A stretch of DNA of 64,000 bases from an uncultured Bacteroides sp. (GTDB lineage Bacteria > Bacteroidota > Bacteroidia > Bacteroidales > Bacteroidaceae): assembly GCA_958477465.1 (NCBI GenBank), contig CAUEFX010000013.1, forward strand, positions 1 through 64,000, given 5' to 3'. The notes under the pieces are model-generated. The model did not search any database. It was not told the DNA's origin and saw nothing but the letters and a program-made list of their open reading frames with translations. The translations under genes were made by a program, and so were the position numbers. Of the stretch, positions 31,711-40,774 are shown one piece after another; positions within the stretch are counted from its first letter, which is position 1, and each line of letters opens with the position of its first letter.

Positions 31711-33348
31711 ATGGCAAAAGAAATATTATTCAATATCGATGCCCGTGACCAATTGAAAAAAGGTGTCGATGCTTTGGCAAATGCAGTAAAAGTAACACTG
31801 GGCCCGAAAGGACGTAATGTCATTATTGAAAAGAAATTCGGAGCTCCTCACATCACGAAAGACGGTGTAACGGTAGCTAAAGAGGTCGAATTGGCAGATG
31901 CTTATCAGAATACCGGTGCTCAACTGGTAAAAGAGGTAGCTTCCAAGACGGGTGACGATGCCGGTGACGGAACAACAACTGCAACGGTTTTGGCTCAGGC
32001 AATCGTATCTGAAGGCTTGAAGAATGTAACAGCCGGTGCAAGCCCTATGGATATCAAACGCGGTATCGACAAGGCTGTTGCCAAAGTGGTTGAATCTATT
32101 AAGAATCAGGCTGAGAAGGTTGGTGACAACTATGACAAGATTGAACAGGTTGCCACTGTTTCTGCCAATAATGATCCAGTAATCGGTAAACTGATTGCTG
32201 ACGCAATGCGTAAAGTCTCTAAAGACGGTGTTATCACTATTGAAGAAGCCAAAGGTACTGACACTACTATCGGTGTGGTAGAAGGTATGCAGTTCGACCG
32301 TGGTTATCTGTCTGCTTACTTTGTAACCAATACAGAGAAGATGGAATGTGAAATGGAGAAACCATACATTCTGATCTATGACAAGAAGATTTCTAACCTG
32401 AAAGATTTCTTGCCTATTCTGGAACCGGCTGTACAGACTGGACGTCCTCTGTTGGTGATTGCAGAAGATGTGGATAGTGAAGCACTGACTACATTGGTTG
32501 TAAACCGTCTGCGTTCTCAGTTGAAGATTTGTGCAGTGAAAGCTCCGGGCTTCGGCGACCGCAGAAAAGAGATGTTGGAAGACATCGCTGTTTTGACGGG
32601 TGGTGTAGTTATCAGTGAAGAGAAAGGATTGAAACTGGAACAGGCTACAATTGAAATGTTGGGTACTGCCGATAAGGTTACAGTTTCTAAAGATTATACG
32701 ACTATCGTAAACGGTGCCGGTGACAAAGAGAACATCAAGGAACGTTGTGACCAGATTAAAGCTCAGATTGCTGCCACGAAGTCAGATTATGACCGTGAGA
32801 AATTGCAGGAACGTCTGGCTAAATTGTCAGGTGGTGTAGCTGTTCTTTACGTAGGTGCTGCTTCTGAAGTAGAAATGAAAGAGAAGAAAGACCGTGTAGA
32901 CGATGCTCTTCGTGCTACTCGTGCAGCTATCGAAGAAGGTATCATTCCGGGCGGTGGCGTAACTTATATTCGTGCCATCGATGTATTGGAAGGCCTGAAA
33001 GGTGATAATGCCGATGAAACAACCGGTATAGAAATCATCAAGCGTGCTATCGAAGAACCGCTTCGTCAGATTGTAGCTAACGCAGGTAAGGAAGGTGCTG
33101 TAGTGGTTCAGAAAGTTCGTGAAGGCAAAGGTGACTTCGGTTATAATGCCCGTATGGACGTTTACGAGAATCTGCATGCTGCCGGTGTAGTCGATCCTGC
33201 TAAGGTTGCTCGTGTAGCTCTGGAAAATGCTGCTTCCATTGCCGGTATGTTCCTTACTACCGAATGTGTGATTGTAGAGAAGAAAGAAGATAAACCCGAA
33301 ATGCCGATGGGCGCTCCCGGAATGGGAGGAATGGGTGGAATGATGTAA
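31711..33348 (+). CDS. groEL: Chaperonin GroEL
   Basis: The 60-kDa chaperonin, 545 residues. It begins MAKEILFNIDARDQLKKGVD. The ATP-binding segment is TLGPKGRNVI (about 30-39), with GDGTTTATVLAQ (about 86-97), and the C-terminus is the flexible Gly-Met tail (GGMGGMM). Codon choice (for example CGT for arginine) is more uniform than in neighbours, as expected for a highly expressed gene. A strong terminator follows 20 nt later. Confidence 0.98.
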   Translation: MAKEILFNIDARDQLKKGVDALANAVKVTLGPKGRNVIIEKKFGAPHITKDGVTVAKEVELADAYQNTGAQLVKEVASKTGDDAGDGTTTATVLAQAIVSEGLKNVTAGASPMDIKRGIDKAVAKVVESIKNQAEKVGDNYDKIEQVATVSANNDPVIGKLIADAMRKVSKDGVITIEEAKGTDTTIGVVEGMQFDRGYLSAYFVTNTEKMECEMEKPYILIYDKKISNLKDFLPILEPAVQTGRPLLVIAEDVDSEALTTLVVNRLRSQLKICAVKAPGFGDRRKEMLEDIAVLTGGVVISEEKGLKLEQATIEMLGTADKVTVSKDYTTIVNGAGDKENIKERCDQIKAQIAATKSDYDREKLQERLAKLSGGVAVLYVGAASEVEMKEKKDRVDDALRATRAAIEEGIIPGGGVTYIRAIDVLEGLKGDNADETTGIEIIKRAIEEPLRQIVANAGKEGAVVVQKVREGKGDFGYNARMDVYENLHAAGVVDPAKVARVALENAASIAGMFLTTECVIVEKKEDKPEMPMGAPGMGGMGGMM

Positions 33349-33368
33349 TATTCCCATAATTTTAAGAG

Positions 33369-33405
33369 AAAGCCGCTTCAACTTGTTTGGAGCGGCTTTT
33401 CTTTT
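33369..33405 (+). terminator. Intrinsic terminator of groESL
   Basis: AAAGCCGCTTCAA (33369-33381) pairs with 33387-33399 (one GU), followed by a T-rich run. Confidence 0.9.
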
Positions 33406-33420
33406 TTGGGCAGTTTAGCA

Positions 33421-33531
33421 TTCCTTTTCTATAGCTTTTACTGTTCCTTTCCTGTAGCCTTGCTTTTTCTTACCAGCGGTCTTGCTTTTTCTTACCAGTA
33501 ACTTTACTCTTTTCCGACAGTCTCGCTTTTC
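33421..33531. repeat. Five-unit 22-bp-period array downstream of groEL
   Basis: Units start at 33421 (23 nt), 33444, 33466, 33488 and 33510. CTTGCTTTTTCTTACCAG occurs exactly at 33459-33476 and again at 33481-33498, a lag of 22. The array begins after the groESL terminator. The rest of the gap to 33873 shows no gene that I can support. Confidence 0.8.
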
Positions 33532-33873
33532 CCGGTACCCAATACACTTGCGAAAGTACACGGTCGGACTTCGTTCGAAAAGCAGGAGTCTTACTCTCTC
33601 CTTAAGTTATTTCTTACCTCCGTATAAATACATTTTATGGAGGTATCCATAAATTGTGTTTATGCTGATAAACATGTCATCTTGAAAAGAGATCACGTCT
33701 AATATATATACTAAGAACCGTAATTATTTGGTTGTAAAACAGTGGTTATGTTAAAAATACCGTGTGAAACAGAAATTTATTGCTTTTGCAGTAACAACGT
33801 CTGTGCAAATTTATTAACTTTAATCGATGAAACGGTAACCGATTGTATTGCAACCTTTAAATTATTGTATCAA

Positions 33874-34092
33874 ATGGATAAGATGGAAATTGGCTTGAAT
33901 GCCGGAAAAGTTTGGCAGTTGCTAAGCGACAATGACAAATGGAGCTATGGAAACCTCAAAAAGAAATCCGGGCTTGGGGATAGAGAGTTAGGGGCGGCTT
34001 TGGGTTGGTTAGCCAGGGAAGATAAAATTGAGTTTGAACAACAAGAAGACGACCTTTATGTGTTCCTTTGTGTAAATGTGTATATCGGCTGA
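33874..34092 (+). CDS. Small winged-helix protein (DUF2582-like)
   Basis: A 72-residue protein resembling the small winged-helix DUF2582 family found in Bacteroides. Residues about 5-60 (IGLNAGKVWQLLSDNDKWSY, then LGDRELGAALGWLAREDKI) form a compact HTH, followed by a short beta hairpin (YVFLCVNVYIG). The frame is open to 33742, but the upstream codons lack family character; the ATG at 33874 or 33883 fits. DNA binding is inferred from the fold only. A G/C hairpin terminator follows. Confidence 0.75.
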   Translation: MDKMEIGLNAGKVWQLLSDNDKWSYGNLKKKSGLGDRELGAALGWLAREDKIEFEQQEDDLYVFLCVNVYIG

Positions 34093-34101
34093 TTAATACT
34101 T

Positions 34102-34145
34102 CCCCCCCCCCCTACTATCGGTGTTGTGCTGTAGTAGGGGGGAAA
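34102..34145. terminator. Hairpin with C11 tract after the winged-helix gene
   Basis: A run of 11 C (34102-34112) followed by TACTA. CCCCCCTACTA (34107-34117) pairs perfectly with TAGTAGGGGGG (34132-34142). There is no T-run on the plus strand. It lies between convergent genes and may terminate either one. Confidence 0.6.
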
Positions 34146-34182
34146 GTACTTAATGGGGTATTTCTGATGTACTTCCCGGTTT

Positions 34183-34593
34183 TTATCGGTCTTCTTTCTT
34201 CTGATTCATTTTGTTTTCGATGAGGAAAGCGGCAATCAGGCCGGCACCTCCGAAAAGCAGGACACTGGAACCGTAAACAATGCCGATTGTTTGTCTCATA
34301 TTCCAGCTGGTATCACTGAGATAATTGGGTATGGCAGATACACAGATTAGAAAACCGATTAATAACCCCAATCCGATGCCCAGCATCAGGCATCCTCCTT
34401 TCAATGCACTAAAAGAATAATGGTTGTAAATAGGCAAGGAAAACTTTCCTTTCAAATCGGCTACTGAAATCTTATCACCTAATTTTTCAATGAGAGCCAT
34501 GCGTTCGCGCCTACATGCAAATAGTTCGAACATTTTGTAAATACCTAATGTAATAATCCCCATGATAAGTGGAACCATAATAAAATCCATCAT
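34183..34593 (-). CDS. Small membrane protein (DUF6249-like)
   Basis: A 136-residue protein with an N-terminal hydrophobic segment (about 4-22), a charged stretch RRERMALIEKLGD, and two further membrane segments (about 68-90 and 102-124). The pattern resembles small DUF6249-type membrane proteins, which in Bacteroides often sit beside ECF sigma-factor operons. Here an ECF sigma remnant and a small membrane protein gene lie on the opposite strand just upstream. No enzymatic motif is visible, so the function is unknown. Confidence 0.7.
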   Translation of the reverse strand: MMDFIMVPLIMGIITLGIYKMFELFACRRERMALIEKLGDKISVADLKGKFSLPIYNHYSFSALKGGCLMLGIGLGLLIGFLICVSAIPNYLSDTSWNMRQTIGIVYGSSVLLFGGAGLIAAFLIENKMNQKKEDR

Positions 34594-34708
34594 AATTGTA
34601 TGTTTTTAAGTGAATAATTTCGTTCTTTGTTCTGTTTGACGCAATGCACTGAAAAAGGTTACAGTAAAATAGGATTTATTTATTCGGCTGATTCTTGTAC
34701 ATAGTGAG

Positions 34709-35055
34709 GATTTGAAAAGGGGATTCTTTCCGGAAAGGGGAAAGGTTGTGCAACATGTTGGGGATGGACTGAGAAATTTTACATAGATGAAAATATCATA
34801 AACAACGTACCCGACGATAAGACAGACGATATACTTTGTCCGACGGATGATGAAGAACGGATAGCGAAATTAGTCCATGCGATTGACCGCTTGACTGTTG
34901 AGGAGAAAGCATTGATTACCCTTTTCTATTACGAAGAGAAATCAGTGGAAGAGATTGGTGAGATTTTAAAATTGTCGTCCGGAAATGTAAAGGTGAAGTT
35001 ACATCGGACGCGTAAGAAAATCTATTTATTAATGAATGAGGAAATTAATGAATAA
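34709..35055 (+). pseudogene. Remnant of an ECF sigma factor (region 4 only)
   Basis: An open frame without start codon ends at 35055. Its last about 70 codons read as sigma-70 region 4: LTVEEKALITLFYYEEKSV, then EEIGEILKLSSGNVKVKLHR and TRKKIYLLMNE. Region 2, needed for core binding and -10 recognition, is not found in any frame upstream; stop codons occur at 34705-34710. The gene is thus truncated at its 5' end. It still abuts the downstream small membrane protein gene with an 11-nt spacer, as in an intact sigma/anti-sigma-like operon. Confidence 0.8.
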
Positions 35056-35066
35056 AGAGAACCGTT

Positions 35067-35441
35067 ATGAAAACAAAGACCGATAATACACTGAAACAAG
35101 CACTTGAAAAGAGGAATCCCGGATGTTTGTCTTCCAATTTCACTTTTCGTATGATGGAACAGATACGTATAGAAGCCGCAAAGCAGGAAAGACGGAGAAA
35201 GAGGTATCTGCTTTTCTCTTTATTGACCGCTTTGGCTGTGATGTTAGGCACTTTAGTCTACTTCCTGTTTTTTTATTTAGGCTTCAGACCATCGGATTTG
35301 ATGCCTCACTTGGAGCTTTCTTCCGCCTCTTCTCCGTTAATTGCTTTCTATGCTTATATTGCATTATTGGCTTTGGGGCTTTTAGGGATAGATTATTGGG
35401 TCAGGAGAAAAAAACAATCTATAAATAATAATATCGCATAG
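35067..35441 (+). CDS. Small membrane protein downstream of the sigma remnant
   Basis: A 124-residue protein with a charged cytoplasmic N-terminus (residues 1-45, with RMMEQIRIEAAKQERRRKR) and two membrane helices (about 48-70 and 88-108), ending in a basic tail. In Bacteroides such proteins commonly follow ECF sigma genes and may act as regulators of the sigma factor; that is inference from position. With the sigma gene truncated, its present role is unclear. I do not recognise a named domain with confidence. Confidence 0.7.
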   Translation: MKTKTDNTLKQALEKRNPGCLSSNFTFRMMEQIRIEAAKQERRRKRYLLFSLLTALAVMLGTLVYFLFFYLGFRPSDLMPHLELSSASSPLIAFYAYIALLALGLLGIDYWVRRKKQSINNNIA

Positions 35442-35742
35442 AAAGGATAGAAAGAGATGGACGGATCTGTCAGTAGTCTGGATATTTTTTTACTTTTTTT
35501 GTATCGCCGGCATGTAAATCGAGATTTATCTATAAATTTGTCACGGTTATTTGTGAACTATAATGTACCTTTATGGAAACAGAGCTCTCTCTTAACTTGT
35601 TTTTTACTTACAGAGAGACCTTTTTTTGTAGTTGGTGCCTTACTGACAGGGTTTTCGTATACTTCTGAACTTTCGCTCACTTCTGAACTTGCGGAACTTG
35701 AATAGCCGAGATGTTAATTCCATAACAAAATACACCGTTTTT
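35442..35742. other. Gap without a supported gene
   Basis: About 300 bp, T-rich on the plus strand. It contains a short direct repeat ACTTCTGAACTT (lag 18, near 35660-35690). An 82-codon open frame (35457-35705) has low-complexity hydrophobic content and no family resemblance; I do not call it. Confidence 0.5.
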
Positions 35743-36588
35743 ATGATATATAAAAATATACATATAGCTCTTCTTGTATTACTATCCTGTTCCACTGTGC
35801 ACTCTCAAGAGCAGGCAAAGTATCGTGTTACATACGATTGTGATGCACAAATCATCACTGGCAAGACTGACACCTACCGCTGGACGCTTGACATAGGCGA
35901 GACAACCGCTGTGTTTTACAATAAGAACTACAGACTGTACAGTCGTGAACTGGCTGAGGCGAAAGCGAATGGAGATCAAACTGCATTGATAGACCGGCTT
36001 CCTGTCATCGGAGAAAAATACCCTGCAAAGAATGACCTTCAGATAGTCATTGGCTCTCCGGAAAAAGGGAAATACACCTACTATAAGCAGCTGATTACAT
36101 CTGGCTTGAAATACGAAGACACGCTCCCCTCAATTGAATGGCAATTGACAGATAGCACAAAGACCATTTGCGAATATGAATGCAAACAGGCGGTTGGTTC
36201 AGTCTATGGTCGAACCTGGATTGTGTGGTATTCTGCTGAGTTGCCCCTTAACTATGGCCCTTACATTCTCAACGGCTTACCCGGCTTGATTATGGCAGCA
36301 AAGGATTCGGAAGGATTGTTTGATTTCAATGCTGTCGGCATTGAGAATGCTCCTGAAGATGCTTTGATTTCGGTTTATGAAGAAAACAGTCACCAAAAGT
36401 GCACTCGCAAGCGATTTTTGGAGATGCGTTCTGATTCGGAAGGTATCAGCAGAGACCAGCTCGTAGACCGAATCCTGAATCAAAGTTCTCCGGGACAGAA
36501 AGTTATTGTCTATGCAATACCGGGTGTGAATGCCAAAGACAATGCAGAAGTGGAAGTGCCCAAATACAACCATTTGGATAAAGAATGA
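35743..36588 (+). CDS. GLPGLI family protein
   Basis: A 281-residue exported protein of the GLPGLI family. The name-giving motif is present as YILNGLPGLIMAAKDSEGLF (about 179-198). Residues 1-24 (MIYKNIHIALLVLLSCSTVHS) form the signal peptide, which sets the start at 35743 and not at 35689. A Cys-containing segment ICEYECKQAVG precedes the WIVWYSAELPLNYGP region. Function is not established for the family; members are often encoded beside outer-membrane receptors. The 3' end overlaps the following outer-membrane gene by 4 nt, which indicates a functional pair. Confidence 0.88.
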   Translation: MIYKNIHIALLVLLSCSTVHSQEQAKYRVTYDCDAQIITGKTDTYRWTLDIGETTAVFYNKNYRLYSRELAEAKANGDQTALIDRLPVIGEKYPAKNDLQIVIGSPEKGKYTYYKQLITSGLKYEDTLPSIEWQLTDSTKTICEYECKQAVGSVYGRTWIVWYSAELPLNYGPYILNGLPGLIMAAKDSEGLFDFNAVGIENAPEDALISVYEENSHQKCTRKRFLEMRSDSEGISRDQLVDRILNQSSPGQKVIVYAIPGVNAKDNAEVEVPKYNHLDKE

Positions 36589-39125
36589 GATTTGCTGTTT
36601 TTTTCATACTTCTGATTGCCCATCTTTCACTCTTTGCCCAAACTTTTACGGGGAAGGTAAAGGGTAAGAATGGCGAACCCTTGGTGGGTGCCTCTGTCGT
36701 GGTGACAGCAGAGGGGAATTCCACCGTTGCCTACTGTATCACAAGCGATAAGGGACAATATAAACTGACTATATCAGAGGGAAAACATCCCGCCAGTGTA
36801 ACGGTCAGTTATATGGGTTACCAGAAAAAGACCATGCCATTTTCTGATTTGAAGGAGGGCATGACCATTACACTTACAGAAGGCAACTTCAAACTGAAGG
36901 AGGTAAAGGTAAAAGCAGAGCGCATCCAAAGTACAGGAGACACGCTTACTTATTCAGTTTCCGGTTTCAAGCAGGGACAAGACCGGAGTATTGCCGACGT
37001 TATAGCAAAAATGCCGGGCCTGGAGGTAAAGGCAGACGGCAAGATCGAATACCAGGGAAAGCCTATTAATAAGTTCTATATCGAGGGACTCGATCTGATG
37101 GGGTCACAATACGGTGTTGCCAATCAGAATATCTCTGCCGATAAGATACAGAGTGTGCAGGTGTTGGAAAACCATCAGGCGGTGAAGTCCTTGCGTGGCG
37201 TTTCATTCAGCGAGCAGGCTGCTCTCAACCTTGTACTGAAGGAGGATGCCAAAGCCGTTTGGACAGGCACTGCGGACATAGGGTTGGGTTACGGTGATGA
37301 TTTTCTTTACGACTGCCGGCTGATGGGCATGCGCTTCAACGAGAAATTCCAGACGCTGATGATGTACAAGAACAATGACATCGGTAAGCAACTCGATAAT
37401 GAGGTGCTTGACCTTACAGCATTGCTCAAAGGAAGAACAGGCTCGGAGTCCGGCATCCTCTCAATGATGTCGGTCGGGACACCTGACCTTGCAGAGGACC
37501 GGTACACCTTCAATCACACTCATCTTGTAGCCGGCAATTGGCTGTGGAAGACAGGTAAGGATTCAGAACTGCGTCTGCAAGGCAATGGCTTTATAGACAA
37601 GACCGACATGCAGGACTACCGTTCTTCTACTTACCTCACTCTCGCCGACTTGCCTGTTATCATCGAAGAACAGGATGTCTGCAACACCCGAAGCGAATGG
37701 AAGGGGGAAGTTAATTATCAGTATAATGGTGTCAAGAGTTTCATCAAGAACAACCTCAAAGGCTATATGGACTTCAACAAGAGCGTTGGTACGATGATGT
37801 ATAACGGCCGGAGTACCGATATGATGGTGAAACCGCATAAGCGTAGCATTACGGAGGACTTTCAGATGTCGCATACCACAGCAAAGGGGAACATCTATAA
37901 TATTGACAGTTATTGGAGTTACAATTACCTGCCGGGGCAGTTGCTCACCATTAACGGAATGACAGAGCGGCTCGATCTTGGTTTCTTCTCTACCCAGAAT
38001 GATTTCCACTATAAACTGAAAATCGGCCGGCACTATCTCAACAATGAATTGGGAATCAACTACGACCGTCAGAGTATAGGTGTGGCAATGGGGGAAGAAG
38101 CAGAGCAGACGAATGCATACCAGTTGCTTCGCACTTACTGGACTCCTTCGATGTCATTCCTTTTCGGAAAGCACTGGGTGGGTATAAAGTCAATGATAAG
38201 TTATGCTCATCAGTCGTATCGTGAGTCGGAGAGCAATCACCTGTGGGTGGATCCTTCACTCAACTGGAACTGGAAGGCGACAGTCGTTTCTGAGTTCTCG
38301 GCAAATGTCGGCTATACAAATACGCCGCTGATGGGCAGGGCTGTTTATGACACTCCAATCTTTACAAACTATCACACGCAGAGAGTTAACCGGGGTGAGA
38401 CGGATGCGACACACTCCTTTTATGCAGCGGCTGCCTATAAATACTCCAATCCTGTACTGGGTTTGTTCTTCAATGTTCGCCCTACCTATAATCGGACATC
38501 GGGAAGCATCCTTTACGAGAGCACAATGAATGGTAATATCTATACAATGACAGCTACAGATAAGGAGTATGCCATGCAGACGGCAGGTATGGCCGGTCGT
38601 GTCAGCAAGACCTTCGGATGGGCAAAGACACTTATCGGTTTGGGTGCTTCACACAACATCACTGATTATAGCCTGCTTGTGTCGGGCATTGTGAATGATG
38701 CACGGATGAACACGACTGCTGTTGCGCTTGATTACTCCCTACGTCCTTCGAAAATCCTTTCTGTTGAAGGTAAATCGGATGTGAACATTTACAAACAGAA
38801 GAATCTGACTTCTCCGGAACTCTCATCAAACAGTACAACAGACTGGGAACATTTCCTTAATCTGCATATTTTCCCCGCTAATGGATGGATGATAAGTATC
38901 AAGAACGAACTCTTCCATACCAGCGATGAGAGTATCGGCACAAACTATTTCCTTGATTTCGCTGTAAGCTACAAAGCTAAACGATGGGAACTCTCTCTCA
39001 CAGCCAATAATCTCATTGGCACATCCGAGTTTGAACGCCGGACTCTCGGTAACACTATTGAGTCTTACAGCATTACCCGTCTCCGTCCAAGAGAATTCCT
39101 CGCAAAATGGAGCGTGGATTTGTAA
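36585..39125 (+). CDS. TonB-receptor-like outer-membrane protein with CarboxypepD_reg-like domain
   Basis: An 846-residue outer-membrane beta-barrel protein. Residues 1-19 are a signal peptide ending LFAQ. A carboxypeptidase-regulatory-like domain follows (about 20-105; GKVKGKNGEPLVGASVVV, YMGYQKK). Then comes a plug-like domain (about 130-210; SIADVIAKMPGLEVK, KFYIEGLDLM) and a long barrel. It is translationally coupled to the GLPGLI gene, a pairing seen repeatedly in Bacteroidota. No SusD partner is present, so it is not a classic polysaccharide-utilisation receptor. The substrate, perhaps a peptide or metal, is unknown. Confidence 0.88.
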   Translation: MRFAVFFILLIAHLSLFAQTFTGKVKGKNGEPLVGASVVVTAEGNSTVAYCITSDKGQYKLTISEGKHPASVTVSYMGYQKKTMPFSDLKEGMTITLTEGNFKLKEVKVKAERIQSTGDTLTYSVSGFKQGQDRSIADVIAKMPGLEVKADGKIEYQGKPINKFYIEGLDLMGSQYGVANQNISADKIQSVQVLENHQAVKSLRGVSFSEQAALNLVLKEDAKAVWTGTADIGLGYGDDFLYDCRLMGMRFNEKFQTLMMYKNNDIGKQLDNEVLDLTALLKGRTGSESGILSMMSVGTPDLAEDRYTFNHTHLVAGNWLWKTGKDSELRLQGNGFIDKTDMQDYRSSTYLTLADLPVIIEEQDVCNTRSEWKGEVNYQYNGVKSFIKNNLKGYMDFNKSVGTMMYNGRSTDMMVKPHKRSITEDFQMSHTTAKGNIYNIDSYWSYNYLPGQLLTINGMTERLDLGFFSTQNDFHYKLKIGRHYLNNELGINYDRQSIGVAMGEEAEQTNAYQLLRTYWTPSMSFLFGKHWVGIKSMISYAHQSYRESESNHLWVDPSLNWNWKATVVSEFSANVGYTNTPLMGRAVYDTPIFTNYHTQRVNRGETDATHSFYAAAAYKYSNPVLGLFFNVRPTYNRTSGSILYESTMNGNIYTMTATDKEYAMQTAGMAGRVSKTFGWAKTLIGLGASHNITDYSLLVSGIVNDARMNTTAVALDYSLRPSKILSVEGKSDVNIYKQKNLTSPELSSNSTTDWEHFLNLHIFPANGWMISIKNELFHTSDESIGTNYFLDFAVSYKAKRWELSLTANNLIGTSEFERRTLGNTIESYSITRLRPREFLAKWSVDL

Positions 39126-39507
39126 ACCAATGGAAAGACGACAGTAAATTACCTCGTTTAAGGGGGAAGTAAGTTCTTATTATAGGCTGTTCCGAAGACT
39201 TCATGCTACTTCTGTCATATACCGTTCACGGATAAAGTTACACGCAGGCAACGCAGAAATGGACGAGACGCTTCTTAAAAGAAATTGGAATATAGTTAAG
39301 GATCGTACTCAAGAGTAGTAAAGACTGTTCTCAAGAGTAATATAGGCCGTGCTTAGGAGTAGTAAAGCCCGTTCTTAAGAGTAATAAGCACCGTACTTCG
39401 GTTTGAGCGTTCGGACTTTGAAGATTTCTTAAAAAAATGAACTTGAATACGATATTGGCGTATTATTTGTAAGCGTCTATAATAGTGAACGTTTAAAACA
39501 TGAAAGC
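39126..39507. other. Intergenic gap holding a 22-bp-period array
   Basis: The first about 180 bp show no gene or clear repeat. Positions 39305-39414 hold the array listed separately. The last 90 bp contain AATACG/CGTATT arms (near 39446-39466) and lead into cbpA. No exact TAnnTTTG promoter is seen. Confidence 0.5.
39305..39414. repeat. Five-unit 22-bp-period array before cbpA
   Basis: Units at 39305, 39327, 39349, 39371 and 39393 begin GTACTCAAGAGTAGTAAAG, GTTCTCAAGAGTAATATAG, GTGCTTAGGAGTAGTAAAG, GTTCTTAAGAGTAATAAGC and GTACTTCGGTTTGAGC. The alternation of A/T at position 3 and G/A in GTAGTA/GTAATA suggests a 44-bp higher-order unit. Confidence 0.85.
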
Positions 39508-40446
39508 ATGGCTTATATAGATTATTACAAAATTTTAGGAGTTGACAAAAGTGCTTCTCAAGATGATATAAAGAAGGCTTTTCGTAAGCTGGCCCGTAAG
39601 TATCACCCGGACTTAAACCCGAACGACCCGAGCGCAAAGGAGAAGTTTCAGGAGATAAACGAGGCTAACGAAGTGTTGAGCGATCCGGAGAAACGTAAGA
39701 AATATGATGAATACGGCGAGCATTGGAAGCACGCCGATGAATTTGAAGCTCAGAAGCGGGCACGGCAGCAGGCCGGTGCCGGTGGCGGATTCTCCGGTTT
39801 CGGTGGAGGTGATGGAAACGGATATTGGTATTCGTCCGACGGACAAGGATTTTCCGGAGCAGGCAGTGAGGGATTCTCCGATTTCTTCGAATCCATGTTT
39901 GGAGGACGCGCCAGAGGAGGACGTAGCAGTGCCGGTTTCCGTGGACAGGATTTTAATGCTGAGTTGCATCTGTCTCTTCGCGATGCTGCCGAGACTCATA
40001 AACAGGTGCTGACGGTAAATGGTAAAAATGTCCGTATTACCATACCGGCAGGTGTGGCCAACGGACAGGTGATCAAGTTGAAAGGTTATGGAGGTGAGGG
40101 AATTAACGGAGGTCCTGCAGGGGATCTGTATATTACGTTCGTAATCCCTGAAGATCCTGTATTCAAGCGTTTGGGAGACGATCTGTATATCGATATTCCA
40201 TTGAATCTCTATACGGCTGTATTGGGAGGCGAACAGGAAGTCGATACACTGAACGGTAAAGTGAAACTGAAAGTAAAACCGGAGACACAGAACGGTACGA
40301 AGGTTCGGCTGAAGGGAAAAGGTTTCCCTGTTTATAAGAAGGAAGGACAATTTGGCGATTTAATTGTGACTTATAATGTCAAAATTCCTACCAATCTGAC
40401 AGATAGGCAGAAAGAATTGTTCCGGGAATTACAGAGTATGAACTAA
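39508..40446 (+). CDS. cbpA: DnaJ-class chaperone CbpA
   Basis: A 312-residue Hsp40 of type II. The J domain spans residues 1-66 with HPD in KYHPDLNPND (about 32-41). A Gly/Phe/Ser-rich linker (about 85-145) follows and the two substrate-binding CTDs end the protein (VTIPAGVANGQVIKLKGYG region and KPETQNGTKVRLKGKGFP). It has no Cys-rich zinc domain, so it is not DnaJ itself. The CbpM modulator gene follows 13 nt later, supporting the CbpA assignment. Confidence 0.93.
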   Translation: MAYIDYYKILGVDKSASQDDIKKAFRKLARKYHPDLNPNDPSAKEKFQEINEANEVLSDPEKRKKYDEYGEHWKHADEFEAQKRARQQAGAGGGFSGFGGGDGNGYWYSSDGQGFSGAGSEGFSDFFESMFGGRARGGRSSAGFRGQDFNAELHLSLRDAAETHKQVLTVNGKNVRITIPAGVANGQVIKLKGYGGEGINGGPAGDLYITFVIPEDPVFKRLGDDLYIDIPLNLYTAVLGGEQEVDTLNGKVKLKVKPETQNGTKVRLKGKGFPVYKKEGQFGDLIVTYNVKIPTNLTDRQKELFRELQSMN

Positions 40447-40459
40447 AAAAATTACCACT

Positions 40460-40774
40460 ATGCAGACCGATTTAATTATAGTCAGTGAATATTGTCACAA
40501 ATGTCAAATAGAACCTTCGTTTATTGATTTGTTGCAGGAGGAAGGGTTAATTGAAGTCCGGACAAAAGGAAACGAACATTATCTGCTCGCATCGCAACTT
40601 CCGGAAGTAGAACGTTACAGCAGGATGTATTACGACTTGTCCATCAATATGGAAGGTATCGATGCCATCCATCATCTTTTGGAAAGGATGGAGGAGATGC
40701 GTCTGGAAATGAATTCGCTTCGCAACCAATTGCTTGTCTACAGAAAGCATGGATTGGAGGAAACGGAATGGTGA
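40460..40774 (+). CDS. cbpM: Chaperone modulator CbpM (MerR-HTH-like)
   Basis: A 104-residue protein of the CbpM family, which binds the J domain of CbpA and blocks its action with DnaK. Visible features are the N-terminal HTH-like part with YCHKCQIEPSFIDLLQEEGL and, near residue 68 onward, a C-terminal helix (RMEEMRLEMNSLRNQLLVYR) that can form a coiled coil. It lies directly after cbpA. A perfect 22-bp tandem duplication straddles its stop codon, and a strong terminator follows. Confidence 0.88.
   Translation: MQTDLIIVSEYCHKCQIEPSFIDLLQEEGLIEVRTKGNEHYLLASQLPEVERYSRMYYDLSINMEGIDAIHHLLERMEEMRLEMNSLRNQLLVYRKHGLEETEW

Noticed and set aside
34102..34112. C11 run as a phase-variation tract
   Set aside because: It lies after the stop codon of the winged-helix gene and outside any promoter box, so length change would only alter the hairpin.
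35457..35705. 82-codon open frame after the sigma-remnant operon
   Set aside because: Low-complexity F/L/S content from T-rich DNA, no signal peptide or family likeness, no promoter box.
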